A DNA stretch of 64,000 bases from Lachnospiraceae bacterium (GCA_016290905.1 JAEEVO010000002.1:1-64000); one strand, 5' to 3'; counted from the stretch's first letter, positions 15,334 to 24,557 are shown. Notes: generated from the sequence alone by a model not told the origin. Made by a program: numbers and translations.

Positions 15334-18213
15334 ATGAGAAGAAATTTCCTTGAATCGGAAAATGAAGAATCTGTCAGCCGGCTTCTGTCGGCATCGAAGA
15401 TTTTCTTTTTGATCTTCCTCATTTTTACGCTTATATTTATGATAGTTTACAGCTGTTCGGATGAAGAGCCGTTAAGGTTTGACGATAAAGTCACTTATAT
15501 CGAAAACTGGACGGTTGCTGATGCTGATGGCAATATATTTGAAACGGGCAGGTATTACGAAGGTGATAAAACGTATACCGGACCTTTCACTATCATGTCA
15601 AAACTTCCGGAAAAGGTAGAGGACAATACGGTACTTTGCTTTATGGTAAACAGGGATGTTACCGTATATATAAACGGAACGTGCAGGAAAACACCGGATA
15701 ATCCGGAAAGAAATTTTGTTCCCGGCGGGCATGTAAAATGGTTTTATATGCCCATACCTCTCTATGCCTCCGATTCGGGAGCTGATATAACTGTCCTCAG
15801 GAACATCAATTCCTCACAGCAGGAAATGGTACCTGAAGCCTTTATAACAACAGAGCTCGGGCTTTATCAAGTACTCATGGAGAAATACGGTGTATCCTTT
15901 GTCCTGTCTGTCATCCTGCTCATTTTTTCCGTTGCCGTCATTGCCATAGGTATAGGCATGCAGTTCAGGTTCAGGATGAAGATCTATATGCTCTACGGCG
16001 CACTCGGTATATTTGTTATTGCCGCATGGCTTGTGACAGATTCTTATCTCTATCCCTTTGTTTTTGGACATTATCATGTGGACGGTATAGCAAACTTCAT
16101 GTTCTGCCTTATGATGCCGTTTAGTCTGGTACTGTATCTTGATGCCATACAGCTTGGCCGTTACAGGAAATATATGGTAGTGATAACCGTAATTTCCATG
16201 ATAAACGCGGCACTGTGGTCATCGCTTCACTTTACGAAGATACTCTCGTTTATGGATTCACTTCTGTATATAGATATTGTACTGGGCATTATCATACTTT
16301 CCACGCTGATCATACTCTTTATTGATTACAGGAAAGGAAATATCGGTGATTACAAATATACTGCCTTAGGATTTGTGGGATTCCTTATTTTCGGTCTGCT
16401 TGAAATAGTTTTACTGGTGTTTAATCTGGATAATATCAACAATCTTCCGATGCTTATCGGACTGATGTTCCTGCTGACCTTTATCGTCGCCCAACAGGTT
16501 TACGATCTTCGTGTTATCAGTATCGAAAAACAAAAAGCCGTCGATCTGTCCGATGCAAAGACGAGATTCCTTGCAAGCATGTCCCATGAGATAAGGACTC
16601 CCATAAACTCCATACTCGGTATGAATGAGATGATAATCAAGGAAAACCGGGATAAGGTAATAGATGAATATGCCAGAACCGTCCAAAGCTCCGGAAGAAT
16701 GCTGCTTACGCTTGTAAATGATGTGCTTGATTTCTCGAAGATAGAATCCGGAAAGCTTGAGATAATGAACACGGAATACAGTATTTCGAGAGTATTCTCG
16801 GAAATTCTGCCTATGCTCAGCGAAAGGGCGAAGGTCAAGGAACTCGAGCTTGAGATACGGGTAAAGGACGAGGTACCCGACGGGCAGATAGGTGATGAGT
16901 TCAGGTTAAAACAGATTCTGGTAAATCTGATCGGGAACGCTGTAAAATATACGGACAAAGGCTTTATAACCGTTACCCTCGGCGGAGAATACGGGAAGGA
17001 TGGGGATCAGTTTAGCCTTACGATCTCCGTAGCCGATACGGGAAGGGGCATAAAGCAGGAGGATATAAAAGGACTGTTTGACGCCTTCTCACGTGCGGAT
17101 ATCAGGAGAAACAGGAATATTGAGGGAACCGGTCTCGGACTTGCGATAGTAAAGAGCATCATCAATTCGATGAACGGTACTATAAACGTTGAGAGCGAAT
17201 ACGGAAAGGGCTCGGAATTTAAGGTCACAATACCGGTAAGAATATATGACCGCACGCCCGTAAAAGAAGATTTTTCAGGCAAGGCGGCGGAGCCTGTCGA
17301 AGAGTACAAGTGCGATTTCAGGGCTCCTAAGGCTAAGATACTTGCTGTTGATGACAACGGGTCAAACCTTAAGATAGTAAAGCTTTTCTTAAAGGAAACA
17401 GGTATTCAGCCCGATCTTTCGATGAACGGAAAAGAAGCCATCGAGCTGTGTAAAAAGACAAAATACGATCTTATTTTCCTCGACCATATGATGCCGGCTC
17501 CTGACGGGATAGAAACCTTAAAGATGATAAGAAAGGATCCTGAGTCACTGAATCGTGAGACAAAGGCGGTTGTCCTCACGGCAAACGCCATAGCTGGCAG
17601 CAGGCAGATGTATCTATCAGCCGGTTTTGCCGATTATCTTACAAAGCCCATAGATTCCAGAAAGCTTCTGATAACGTTGAAGGAGCTGCTTCCGCCCGAC
17701 TTAAAGGAACTGATCGTCCATGATAAAAAAGAAGAGATTGAAGAAAAGCCCGTAAAGAGGGTGCTGACCGAAAAGAAGCCTAGGAAAAAATCTGATGACA
17801 ACGACTACTATATTATGGAATTCCTGCCGAAAACCAACGGAACAAAGGATTCCGAATTAAGAAAGCATATATCGGAGATATCTGGCATTGATTTTGACAG
17901 GGGACTTCTTCACTGCGGCGGCAGTGAGAGTGTATACAGGGAAATTCTTTCGGATCTTGCAAACGACTGTGGAAACAGGGTCATGAGGATGCGGATGAAC
18001 ATCCTTTCAGAGAAATTCGATCTTTACTGCATAGATGCACACGCAATAAAAGGACTCATGGCGACCATAGGCTGGAAGGACATGAGCGAGCTTGCCAAAA
18101 AGCATGAATTTGCCGTAAAGGAAGAGAACCTGGAATTTGTCAGGAACGAATACGAAGCCTTTCTTGACGCTTATCAGAGCGCCTGCGCTTCGATAAAAAA
18201 GTGCATTGCATAA
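15334..18213 (+). CDS. Hybrid sensor histidine kinase with receiver and HPt domains
   Basis: A 959-residue membrane phosphorelay protein. Order: one N-terminal helix, an extracellular beta-rich region of about 150 residues resembling 7TMR-DISM sensors, seven membrane helices, a short coiled coil, HisKA with 'FLASMSHEIRTPINSILGM', HATPase ('NLIGNAVKYTDKG', 'DTGRGIKQ', 'GTGLGLAI'), a receiver with the phosphoacceptor in 'IFLDHMMP', and a C-terminal HPt with 'DAHAIKGLMATIGW'. All four phosphotransfer parts look intact. The track starts at 15310; the ATG at 15334 is preceded by GGGGGAT and is preferred. Target and signal are unknown. Confidence 0.95.
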   Translation: MRRNFLESENEESVSRLLSASKIFFLIFLIFTLIFMIVYSCSDEEPLRFDDKVTYIENWTVADADGNIFETGRYYEGDKTYTGPFTIMSKLPEKVEDNTVLCFMVNRDVTVYINGTCRKTPDNPERNFVPGGHVKWFYMPIPLYASDSGADITVLRNINSSQQEMVPEAFITTELGLYQVLMEKYGVSFVLSVILLIFSVAVIAIGIGMQFRFRMKIYMLYGALGIFVIAAWLVTDSYLYPFVFGHYHVDGIANFMFCLMMPFSLVLYLDAIQLGRYRKYMVVITVISMINAALWSSLHFTKILSFMDSLLYIDIVLGIIILSTLIILFIDYRKGNIGDYKYTALGFVGFLIFGLLEIVLLVFNLDNINNLPMLIGLMFLLTFIVAQQVYDLRVISIEKQKAVDLSDAKTRFLASMSHEIRTPINSILGMNEMIIKENRDKVIDEYARTVQSSGRMLLTLVNDVLDFSKIESGKLEIMNTEYSISRVFSEILPMLSERAKVKELELEIRVKDEVPDGQIGDEFRLKQILVNLIGNAVKYTDKGFITVTLGGEYGKDGDQFSLTISVADTGRGIKQEDIKGLFDAFSRADIRRNRNIEGTGLGLAIVKSIINSMNGTINVESEYGKGSEFKVTIPVRIYDRTPVKEDFSGKAAEPVEEYKCDFRAPKAKILAVDDNGSNLKIVKLFLKETGIQPDLSMNGKEAIELCKKTKYDLIFLDHMMPAPDGIETLKMIRKDPESLNRETKAVVLTANAIAGSRQMYLSAGFADYLTKPIDSRKLLITLKELLPPDLKELIVHDKKEEIEEKPVKRVLTEKKPRKKSDDNDYYIMEFLPKTNGTKDSELRKHISEISGIDFDRGLLHCGGSESVYREILSDLANDCGNRVMRMRMNILSEKFDLYCIDAHAIKGLMATIGWKDMSELAKKHEFAVKEENLEFVRNEYEAFLDAYQSACASIKKCIA

Positions 18214-18232
18214 TGTAATTGGAGAGGAACCT

Positions 18233-19357
18233 TTAGTTTAAAGTTTGCTTCGCGATATCGATCACGCAGAATTCTGCCTTGCAGCCGGTTTTAAAGCCTA
18301 TTTCCCAGTCGCCTATTCCGGAGGTTACGATAAATGTTGTCTTATCCCTTGTTTCCATTCCGTAGGTGCTGTCGTTTGCATTGATAAGGTAAGCAAAAAG
18401 CTTCATGGGAATGAGCTGTCCGCCATGAGTATGGCCTGACAGGACAAGATCCGCTCCCGCAGCAGCCTCAGCCTCGTAATCATTTGGCTGGTGGTCAAGA
18501 ACTATCGAGTATTTTGAAGGATCAAGAGTTGCCATGATATCGCCTATAGGCTTTCTGCTCCTGTCGGACTTGTCCTTCCTACCTATTATATAGAAGCTGT
18601 CTTCCAAAAGCACAGCCTCGTCTTCGAGCATTGTAACTCCGGCACCTTTAAGCATGGAACGGAATTCTTCGACCGAAAAGTTCTTGTGTGAATAATAGCC
18701 CTTATCATGATTGCCGTATACATAGTATATTCCGTAGGTACACTTAAATTTCGAAAGGGCCTCGCAGCTTTTCTGAAGATCCTCCTTTGTTGTTCCGTCA
18801 TCGACGAAATCTCCGGAAATGACCAGTATGTCAGGCTTTGCGGCCTGTATTTTTTCAAGGTGTTCACTAAAGCCTTCCCCGTCAAATACCGCTCCGATAT
18901 GTGAATCGGCAATAAGCGCGACCCTTATATTCGGAACACCCAGTTCTTTAGCTGTGGCAACGGAATAATCAGTTTCAAAAACGTGGTGTGCAAGGAACCA
19001 GCCGGCTGAAAAATAGCAAATCTCTATGACGATCACAATGATCCCGACAATATAAGGTTGGAACCTGCCGTCGTCCGTTTCTTTTTCTTTCTTCCGGATT
19101 TTCCGGATGATAAAAGCAACAAGCTCAGCGAGAAGAAAATACAGGCTCATATGTATCATCACTATCAGGGTATCTATAGCCTTGATGAGTATGAAAATGC
19201 CGAATACGGCAAGCGGTATAAAGGCAAAGAGGATGCGTTTCCATTTTTTGCCGCCGGACAGTTTTTTTACTATGCCGAATTTACAGAAGCGTGTCCATAG
19301 AAAGAAAACGCTTAACAGTGCGCATATGCTGAAAAAAGCGATTATAAATCCCCACAT
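18233..19357 (-). CDS. Membrane-anchored metallophosphoesterase, YkuE/YaeI-like
   Basis: A 374-residue protein: three or four N-terminal membrane helices, then a calcineurin-type phosphoesterase domain. Metal-binding motifs occur in order: 'IADSHIG', 'SGDFVDDG', 'GNHDKG', 'LDHQPND', 'SGHTHGGQ'. Relatives act on lipid or other phosphoesters at the membrane; the substrate here is unknown. AAGGAG precedes the ATG. It converges on the hybrid kinase gene with only 19 bp between, and no terminator is seen there. Confidence 0.93.
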   Translation of the reverse strand: MWGFIIAFFSICALLSVFFLWTRFCKFGIVKKLSGGKKWKRILFAFIPLAVFGIFILIKAIDTLIVMIHMSLYFLLAELVAFIIRKIRKKEKETDDGRFQPYIVGIIVIVIEICYFSAGWFLAHHVFETDYSVATAKELGVPNIRVALIADSHIGAVFDGEGFSEHLEKIQAAKPDILVISGDFVDDGTTKEDLQKSCEALSKFKCTYGIYYVYGNHDKGYYSHKNFSVEEFRSMLKGAGVTMLEDEAVLLEDSFYIIGRKDKSDRSRKPIGDIMATLDPSKYSIVLDHQPNDYEAEAAAGADLVLSGHTHGGQLIPMKLFAYLINANDSTYGMETRDKTTFIVTSGIGDWEIGFKTGCKAEFCVIDIAKQTLN

Positions 19358-19373
19358 AGTATTTTCTCCTTGT

Positions 19374-19402
19374 TATATATCTGTTTCTGCCGTCATTGTA
19401 AA
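19374..19402 (-). promoter_or_regulatory. Predicted promoter of the phosphoesterase gene
   Basis: On the minus strand TTTACA (19397-19402) and TATATA (19374-19379) stand 17 bp apart, shortly before AAGGAG and the ATG at 19357. The leader would be very short. Confidence 0.45.
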
Positions 19403-19515
19403 AAGACACGATTTCATTGGAAAACATTCGGTGTGATAATAGCATTATTTTATACAAAACAGGCTCCGTATGTCAATAAATATTTAAAAAACCTTTGAAA
19501 AATGGGCATTTTTAC

Positions 19516-19544
19516 TTGACATTAGCGTGTAAACGTGATAGAGT
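19516..19544 (+). promoter_or_regulatory. Promoter of the HU gene
   Basis: Consensus TTGACA (19516-19521) and TAGAGT (19539-19544) with a 17-bp spacer, about 70 bp before the HU start codon. Confidence 0.7.
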
Positions 19545-19612
19545 AAGCGTATACAGTTAAGGAATCGCCTTGGCTGTAAAAAACTTCATAATAACGAAAG
19601 GGGTTTATTTCT

Positions 19613-19918
19613 ATGAACAAGACTGAACTTGTAGCAGCAGTAGCAGAGAAGACCAATCTTACAAAGAAGAATGCAGCTGAGATCATTGATGCAGTTTTTG
19701 AGGTTATCGGCGACACCATGCAGGCTAAGCAGAAGGTACAGCTTATCGGCTTCGGTACTTTCCAGACAACCGAGAGAAAGGCACGCACAGGCAAGAATCC
19801 TCGTACAGGCGAGGCTGTTAAGATCGCAGCTTGCACCGTTCCCGCATTCAAGGCTGGAAAGGGTCTTAAGGACAAGGTTAACACCAAGCCCGCTAAGAAA
19901 GCAGCTAAAAAGAAATAA
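19613..19918 (+). CDS. hup: DNA-binding protein HU
   Basis: A 101-residue histone-like protein that bends and compacts DNA as a dimer. The whole chain fits the HU fold: two N-terminal helices ('MNKTELVAAVAEKTNLTKKN'), then the beta arm with 'GFGTFQTTERKARTGKNPRTGE'. It is about 10 residues longer than the standard 90 because of a Lys/Ala-rich tail ('KKAAKKK'). Its own consensus promoter and a strong terminator make it a single-gene unit. Confidence 0.98.
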   Translation: MNKTELVAAVAEKTNLTKKNAAEIIDAVFEVIGDTMQAKQKVQLIGFGTFQTTERKARTGKNPRTGEAVKIAACTVPAFKAGKGLKDKVNTKPAKKAAKKK

Positions 19919-19935
19919 TACTTATGAAGTAAAAA

Positions 19936-19968
19936 TAGCTATGAGATTGCCTCATAGCTATTTTTTTT
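19936..19968 (+). terminator. Rho-independent terminator of hup
   Basis: TAGCTATGAG and CTCATAGCTA form a perfect 10-bp stem with a 5-base loop, followed by eight T residues. It also sits at the 3' end of the convergent glycosyltransferase gene. Confidence 0.92.
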
Positions 19969-19976
19969 GTGTGAGT

Positions 19977-20945
19977 TTAATGATTCTTGTATAACGACGG
20001 GAATGTGATGAACATCCTTGTCTCTTTCTTTAACTTGGAGTTATCATCAAAAACTTCCTTGTGGTTTTTATATATTGACTTGATCTTTTCCATGATACCC
20101 TTCTTTATCGTAGGTGAATCAGGCGTTTCTATCAGGTTTGAATATGTCCTCATAAGAACGGTAAGGTAAGTGGAATAGGTGTTTGTCAGGAACTGTGTCT
20201 TGTTATTATCCTTGAAAAAAGCTATCCTGCTCTCGAAGGCCGATATCATGTCGGTATTCTTTATGGCAACTCTGGAAATGCTCCCTTCGCGTATCAGGTA
20301 GAAATATAATATCGCATCGGTGTAAACTATCTTTTGTGCGTCGTTTATGAATTCGTGAGCGGTTGCAACATCCTCGAAAACCTTTCCTACGGGGAACTTT
20401 ATCCGCTTTAAGGCATCCATCCTGTAAAGCTTGTTCCATGCGGAAGTGAACTGTTGTATATGATTGGCTGTAAAATAGTTATACTCGAGCTCGCAAAGCT
20501 CTCTTAAAGCATCGTTTGTTGAGAATTCGGTAGTTTTATTTTCGGGGTTGCTGTCGAGATCGACCGTTTCCTCGGGTTTTACCCTGCGGTAGTTTCCTAT
20601 GGAAAGGTCTGCGCCGGATTCGATAAGATTATTGTAGAGTACACGGACAGAATCACGGTGTATATAATCATCGGAATCGACAAGCATGCCGTATTTTCCG
20701 GAAGCAAGCTTTATACCTTCGTTTCGTGCGTCGGAAAGACCGCCGTTTTTCTTATGAATACAGATGAAACGCTCGTCAATGTGAGTATATTCGTCACATA
20801 TTTTCTGGGAACCGTCAAGTGAACCGTCATCTACCAGGATAACTTCTATATTACGATATGTCTGTTTCCGTATGGACTCAAGACACGTTCTTAAATATTT
20901 GGAAACGTTATACACCGGTACGATTATACTTATCAGATCGTCCAT
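19977..20945 (-). CDS. Glycosyltransferase family 2
   Basis: A 322-residue GT-A fold enzyme that would transfer a sugar from a nucleotide donor to a cell-surface glycan or lipid. The nucleotide-binding start 'ISIIVPVYNVSKYLRTCLES', 'VDDGSLDGS', and the metal-binding 'LVDSDDYI' are present. The region after residue 180 is helical and less conserved. The track starts at 20966; the ATG at 20945 follows GGACGGTG and starts the fold directly. It stands alone here, so the pathway cannot be told. Confidence 0.92.
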   Translation of the reverse strand: MDDLISIIVPVYNVSKYLRTCLESIRKQTYRNIEVILVDDGSLDGSQKICDEYTHIDERFICIHKKNGGLSDARNEGIKLASGKYGMLVDSDDYIHRDSVRVLYNNLIESGADLSIGNYRRVKPEETVDLDSNPENKTTEFSTNDALRELCELEYNYFTANHIQQFTSAWNKLYRMDALKRIKFPVGKVFEDVATAHEFINDAQKIVYTDAILYFYLIREGSISRVAIKNTDMISAFESRIAFFKDNNKTQFLTNTYSTYLTVLMRTYSNLIETPDSPTIKKGIMEKIKSIYKNHKEVFDDNSKLKKETRMFITFPSLYKNH

Positions 20946-21032
20946 TTGTTTCACCGTCCTTTCCATATATTATAGGTACTCTGTAAATGTTATTGATTTC
21001 AGTTTGTCGATAAACTCAATATCCTTATTTTC

Positions 21033-21299
21033 TCAGGCATTCTTGAGAGAAGCTTCATATCCCTGCTGTACGGCGCGTGCCAATTGATCGGGGCAGGAGG
21101 TGGGCTTAAAGCCGCACTTTATCCCTGAAAGTCTTGAAACAATATCATCTACCGTGCACCCCTCTACAAGACGGGAAACACCCTGCAGGTTACCGTTGCA
21201 GCCTCCGACAAATGAAACGTTTCTCACTACATCGCCGTCCAGATCAAAACTAATGAGCTGGGAGCAGGTACCTTTTGTTTTATAATCAACATGAAACAT
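21033..21299 (-). CDS. TSCPD-domain protein, TIGR03905 family
   Basis: An 88-residue protein containing the domain named after its motif: 'PTSCPDQLARAV' near the C terminus. Further cysteines stand in 'GTCSQLI', 'GGCNGNLQG', 'EGCTVDD' and 'IKCGFKP', a pattern that suggests metal or cofactor binding. Stand-alone proteins of this kind are common in Clostridia; their function is not established (the same domain occurs at the end of some ribonucleotide reductases). AAGGAGA stands before the ATG. Confidence 0.85.
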   Translation of the reverse strand: MFHVDYKTKGTCSQLISFDLDGDVVRNVSFVGGCNGNLQGVSRLVEGCTVDDIVSRLSGIKCGFKPTSCPDQLARAVQQGYEASLKNA

Positions 21300-21643
21300 T
21301 ATATGATCTCTCCTTAAACAGGTTGTATTATTTCCTTATAGTATAGCATTTTTATACGTTATTAGTCAAGGTTTTAGTAATGTTTTTAGTGGAATTTTGG
21401 TATAATTCAGTACTTTATTACCATTACATTTTATATCCTGATTTTGGGATAAAGTATATGTTTCCCTACTGAATTTTTAAATGTTTATACTATTTTTTGT
21501 GTATTAATGCGTCTTTTTTTGGCAATATTGCACAAATATCGCCGGCGGATACTCGGCTCTTGGTTTTATTCAATACCAAATATATTGTTTATAACTAACA
21601 AAAAACATAGCAGTATTTAGGCAAAAATAATCAATTTTTGATA
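21300..21643. other. AT-rich divergent intergenic region
   Basis: This 340-bp stretch has no supported ORF. On the minus strand it contains a promoter for the TSCPD gene: TTGACT (complement of 21364-21369), an 18-bp spacer and TATACT (complement of 21340-21345). The remainder is AT-rich with no repeat or clear hairpin. Confidence 0.55.
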
Positions 21644-21672
21644 TTGACAAACAGAAGAACAATGTTTATAAT
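21644..21672 (+). promoter_or_regulatory. Full-consensus promoter before the amber-interrupted ORF
   Basis: TTGACA (21644-21649), exact 17-bp spacer, TATAAT (21667-21672). This is the best sigma-A promoter in the window. It should drive the broken ORF at 21746 and probably the lipoprotein gene at 22214, which has no obvious promoter of its own. Confidence 0.75.
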
Positions 21673-21745
21673 CGCCATTTGTAAGGTTTAATTTCCGGAA
21701 AAAACTAAATACTGTATATTTCATTCAGGAGTACACAATATCAAT

Positions 21746-22126
21746 ATGTTTGGGGTAAAGATTAAAAAGTTTGCTACCAAAAAGCCTTATACGCTTGCAG
21801 AACTGTTTGACGCTATAAAGGATAAACAGTTTACGGCAGGACCTGTGTCCTATACTAAAAGCGGACTTGCCTACGTTATAACATTTCCACCTATAGACAA
21901 CAACAACCAGATATGGATCATGGGTTAGGGTCTTAAAGGACCGTTCTCCAAGTTCGCGGTTTCGAAGAATCAGGTTGCCGGGGTTGGAAATGCTGTAAAA
22001 AATCAGTTTATCAGCGATCTTACAGGAGGCTGGTCGAGAGTTTCCGGTGTTTTTGGAAAGAATGCCAAGGACACTGAAAAGCTTGTAGAGATCACATGCG
22101 AGGAACTTATCGCATTGGATCTTTGA
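21746..22126 (+). pseudogene. Unknown 125-residue ORF interrupted by one in-frame TAG
   Basis: The ORF track lists only the first 60 codons (to 21928). Reading on in the same frame past the TAG at 21926-21928 gives 65 more sense codons to a TGA at 22124-22126, with ordinary protein-like sequence: '..NQIWIMG' stop 'GLKGPFSKFAVSKNQ..' ending '..EELIALDL'. One base change or a read-through event would therefore restore a single protein. No family is recognised. It follows a consensus promoter; the nearest purine-rich ribosome site (AGGAG at 21726-21730) is far from the ATG (14-15 nt). It may be a recent nonsense mutant, a sequencing error, or a gene that uses suppression. Confidence 0.6.
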
Positions 22127-22213
22127 TCATGTTCAGAGCGACGTAAAGCCGTTTTGATAAAAAGACACAAAAATAAAAAAACAAAGCACAAAGAAAAAGA
22201 GGAGTAAGAAGAA

Positions 22214-22720
22214 ATGAAAAAGTCATTTAAGTTATTATCAGCTATGCTGATGGTTGTAGTTCTTGTTTTCAGCTTAACAGGTTGTGGTGTTGACATGAGC
22301 AAGATGAAGGGTGATTGGAAGGTTAAGACAATTGATGCCAAGACACCCGCTGAGTATGTTACCGCTAAGGGCATTTTAGTATTAAACAATGTAAACATTA
22401 CAGATGACAAGATCACTCTTAAGAAGTTTGATCCCAGCACAGGAAGCGAAGCTACTGAGACTTACAACGTAACAAAGAAGAGCAACGGTATCGAAGGCCG
22501 TACAGATGCACACAAGGATGAGAAGAATCCTGACATCACATTTGAGTTATTAGACAACGGTACTCTTAAGACAAAGTACACCGACGCAGAAGTTATCTAC
22601 GAGAAGGGTACTCTTAACCTTGCAGAAGAGTATGCTAAGATCGTTGGCGTTCCTTCAGGTGAAGAAGAAGGCGGCGAAGAAGGCGGCGAGGAAGGTTCCG
22701 AAGAGGGCGAAGAGGAATAA
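22214..22720 (+). CDS. Small lipoprotein with acidic glycine-glutamate tail
   Basis: A 168-residue protein with signal peptide and lipobox 'SLTGC'. The mature domain ('GDWKVKTIDAKTPAEY..') is of the small beta type seen in clostridial lipoproteins; no function is known. The last 20 residues are almost only Glu and Gly ('GEEEGGEEGGEEGSEEGEEE'), encoded by short imperfect repeats. GAGGAG precedes the ATG. It follows the amber-interrupted ORF by 87 bp and likely shares its promoter. Confidence 0.8.
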   Translation: MKKSFKLLSAMLMVVVLVFSLTGCGVDMSKMKGDWKVKTIDAKTPAEYVTAKGILVLNNVNITDDKITLKKFDPSTGSEATETYNVTKKSNGIEGRTDAHKDEKNPDITFELLDNGTLKTKYTDAEVIYEKGTLNLAEEYAKIVGVPSGEEEGGEEGGEEGSEEGEEE

Positions 22721-22764
22721 TTCTCTTGAACTCTGAACTTCCGTTTTACGAAAGTAAACATTTG

Positions 22765-22792
22765 GGACATGCAGTCATGCATGTCCTTTTCT
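22765..22792 (+). terminator. Rho-independent terminator after the acidic-tailed lipoprotein
   Basis: GGACATGCA pairs perfectly with TGCATGTCC over a 4-base loop, followed by TTTTCT. Confidence 0.85.
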
Positions 22793-22858
22793 AATTTCAG
22801 CTTTTTTCAGTTGCCGGTTTTTTCAGTTGCCGGCTTTTTTATTGTCATCCTGTTTCAC

Positions 22859-22889
22859 TTGTCATCCTGAGCGTTAGCGAAGGATCTTA
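22859..22889. repeat. Dispersed short repeat C, copy 1
   Basis: TGTCATCCTGAGCG-TT-AGCGAAGGATCT, an imperfect palindrome, recurs at 62126-62154 with TC in place of TT. A partial TGTCATCCTG also stands just before it at about 22845. Motifs of this type are scattered between genes in several bacterial groups. Confidence 0.7.
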
Positions 22890-22905
22890 TTCCATAAGAA
22901 AAAGG

Positions 22906-22934
22906 TTGCATTTACTTCTCTGCGGGATTATACT
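22906..22934 (+). promoter_or_regulatory. Predicted promoter of the decarboxylase gene
   Basis: TTGCAT (22906-22911) and TATACT (22929-22934), 17-bp spacer. The start codon lies about 28 bp further on, giving a short leader. Confidence 0.55.
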
Positions 22935-22962
22935 GTGAACAGTATTCTTAAGAAAGGACTTA

Positions 22963-24438
22963 TTGTTAAAGAGCATGGATACACCTGTATATGATTTTAT
23001 AAAAAAATACATATCAGAAAATCCGGTAAGGCTTCACATGCCCGGACATAAGGGCAGGATGATGCCGGCTGTTCCCGGTTTATCAGACGCTACAAAAGTA
23101 GTACCTTCGGAAGCGTACGACATAACCGAGATTGACGGCGCGGATGTTTTATCGGAAGCAGAAGGTATCATCGCTCAGAGCGAGGAGAATGCGGGCAGGC
23201 TCTTTAATGCACATACATTGTATTCGGCTGAAGGGTCGTCTCTATGTATCCGTGCCATGCTCTTCCTTATAAAAAAGAAGACTGAGACCGAAGGCAGAAA
23301 AGCATATATTCTTGCCGGAAGGAATGTCCATTCGTCTTTCTTAAGTGCGGCGGCACTGCTTGATCTTGATGTGGATTTTATCATGCAGCGGGAAGATGAG
23401 TCGTTTGAAAGCTGTACCTTAACCGGGAAAGATATAGAGCAGGAGTTGGAAAAAGCGGCAAAACACAAAAGGATACCGGATGCTCTGTATATCACAAGCC
23501 CCGATTATCTCGGAAACATATCCGATATAAAGTCGGTATCAGAGGCCTGTCATAGGTATAACGTGCTTTTTTTGGTGGATAACGCTCACGGAGCGTATTT
23601 AAGATTCCTGGATGATCCAATGCATCCGATGGATCTTGGCGCCGATATCTGTTGTGACTCTGCTCACAAGACGCTTCCCGTACTTACGGGCGGGGCATAT
23701 CTTCATATCTCTAAGAATGCTGATGAGTTCTTTCATAAAAATGCAAAGCAGGCCATGGCTGTATTTGCAACTACAAGCCCTTCCTATCTTATAATGACGT
23801 CGCTCGACCGTTGCAATGCATATCTGGAGGATAATAAAAGCATACGTGAGGCTGCAAAAAAGGTTAAGGAGCTTAAAGAACGGTTAAAGAATATAGGGTT
23901 TGTTCAGGAAGGTGAAGAACCGCTTAAGATAACGGTAAGATTTGATGATAATGCTTCAGATAAAGAAAAGTGCCGTCCGAACGGGGAGGAACTGGCCTTT
24001 TTCCTAAAAACAAAGGGCATTTATACGGAATATCATGACAGAGAGCACGTTGTGATGATGTTTGGTCCGGGGAATGCTGAAGAAGATTATGTCCGGACCA
24101 TAAATGCATTTGAGGAATATAAAAATCGTTATTCCGATGTAATCTCACAGAAGGCTGATACAAACGGCGTGAGAACAGCAGCACAGAGTATGGACATCGC
24201 AAGAAAGCCTGCTCCCGAAAGGGCTTTATCTTTCAGAGAGGCGTTGTTTGCCGAGTCTGAAGAGGTTGACGTGCGTGAGAGTATCGGCAGGGTGCTTGCG
24301 GAGCCGCTTGTGCACTGCCCGCCGTGCGTACCGCCGTATATGCTGGGAGAGGTTATCGGAAAAGACATTGTGAAATACTGTTCGGGTAAGATACGTGTCT
24401 TAAAACAGGCTCAGGACACCCGTGACATTGATAAATAA
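22963..24438 (+). CDS. Orn/Lys/Arg decarboxylase (aminotransferase-fold, SpeA/Cad type)
   Basis: A 491-residue PLP enzyme that decarboxylates a basic amino acid to its polyamine product. The start of the fold, 'PVRLHMPGHKGR', and the PLP-lysine motif 'CCDSAHKTLPVLTGGAYLH' are diagnostic of the short Gram-positive form; the C-terminal domain with 'EVIGKDIVKYC' is present. Which of arginine, lysine or ornithine is used cannot be read from sequence, though short enzymes of this type in Bacillota are often arginine decarboxylases. The start is TTG (22963) 4 nt after AAAGGA, or ATG 12 bp later. Confidence 0.92.
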   Translation: MLKSMDTPVYDFIKKYISENPVRLHMPGHKGRMMPAVPGLSDATKVVPSEAYDITEIDGADVLSEAEGIIAQSEENAGRLFNAHTLYSAEGSSLCIRAMLFLIKKKTETEGRKAYILAGRNVHSSFLSAAALLDLDVDFIMQREDESFESCTLTGKDIEQELEKAAKHKRIPDALYITSPDYLGNISDIKSVSEACHRYNVLFLVDNAHGAYLRFLDDPMHPMDLGADICCDSAHKTLPVLTGGAYLHISKNADEFFHKNAKQAMAVFATTSPSYLIMTSLDRCNAYLEDNKSIREAAKKVKELKERLKNIGFVQEGEEPLKITVRFDDNASDKEKCRPNGEELAFFLKTKGIYTEYHDREHVVMMFGPGNAEEDYVRTINAFEEYKNRYSDVISQKADTNGVRTAAQSMDIARKPAPERALSFREALFAESEEVDVRESIGRVLAEPLVHCPPCVPPYMLGEVIGKDIVKYCSGKIRVLKQAQDTRDIDK

Positions 24439-24473
24439 AAGCAAAATCTGGTTAAAACAGCATTATTTGTGTA

Positions 24474-24503
24474 AAGACATGAACAAGAGCAATCTGCTAT
24501 AAT
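24474..24503 (+). promoter_or_regulatory. Weak predicted promoter of the MATE gene
   Basis: TATAAT (24498-24503) is preceded at 18 bp by AAGACA. The -10 is consensus and the -35 poor. Confidence 0.35.
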
Positions 24504-24557
24504 GTAAACGTTTGCTTATTTTTGGATAAATATTCATGTTTTTTAGGAGCAGGAGTA

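Noticed and set aside
22800-22842. Second terminator in the doubled TTTTTTCAGTTGCCGG stretch
   Set aside because: It is a short direct duplication and not an inverted repeat; no stable hairpin forms.
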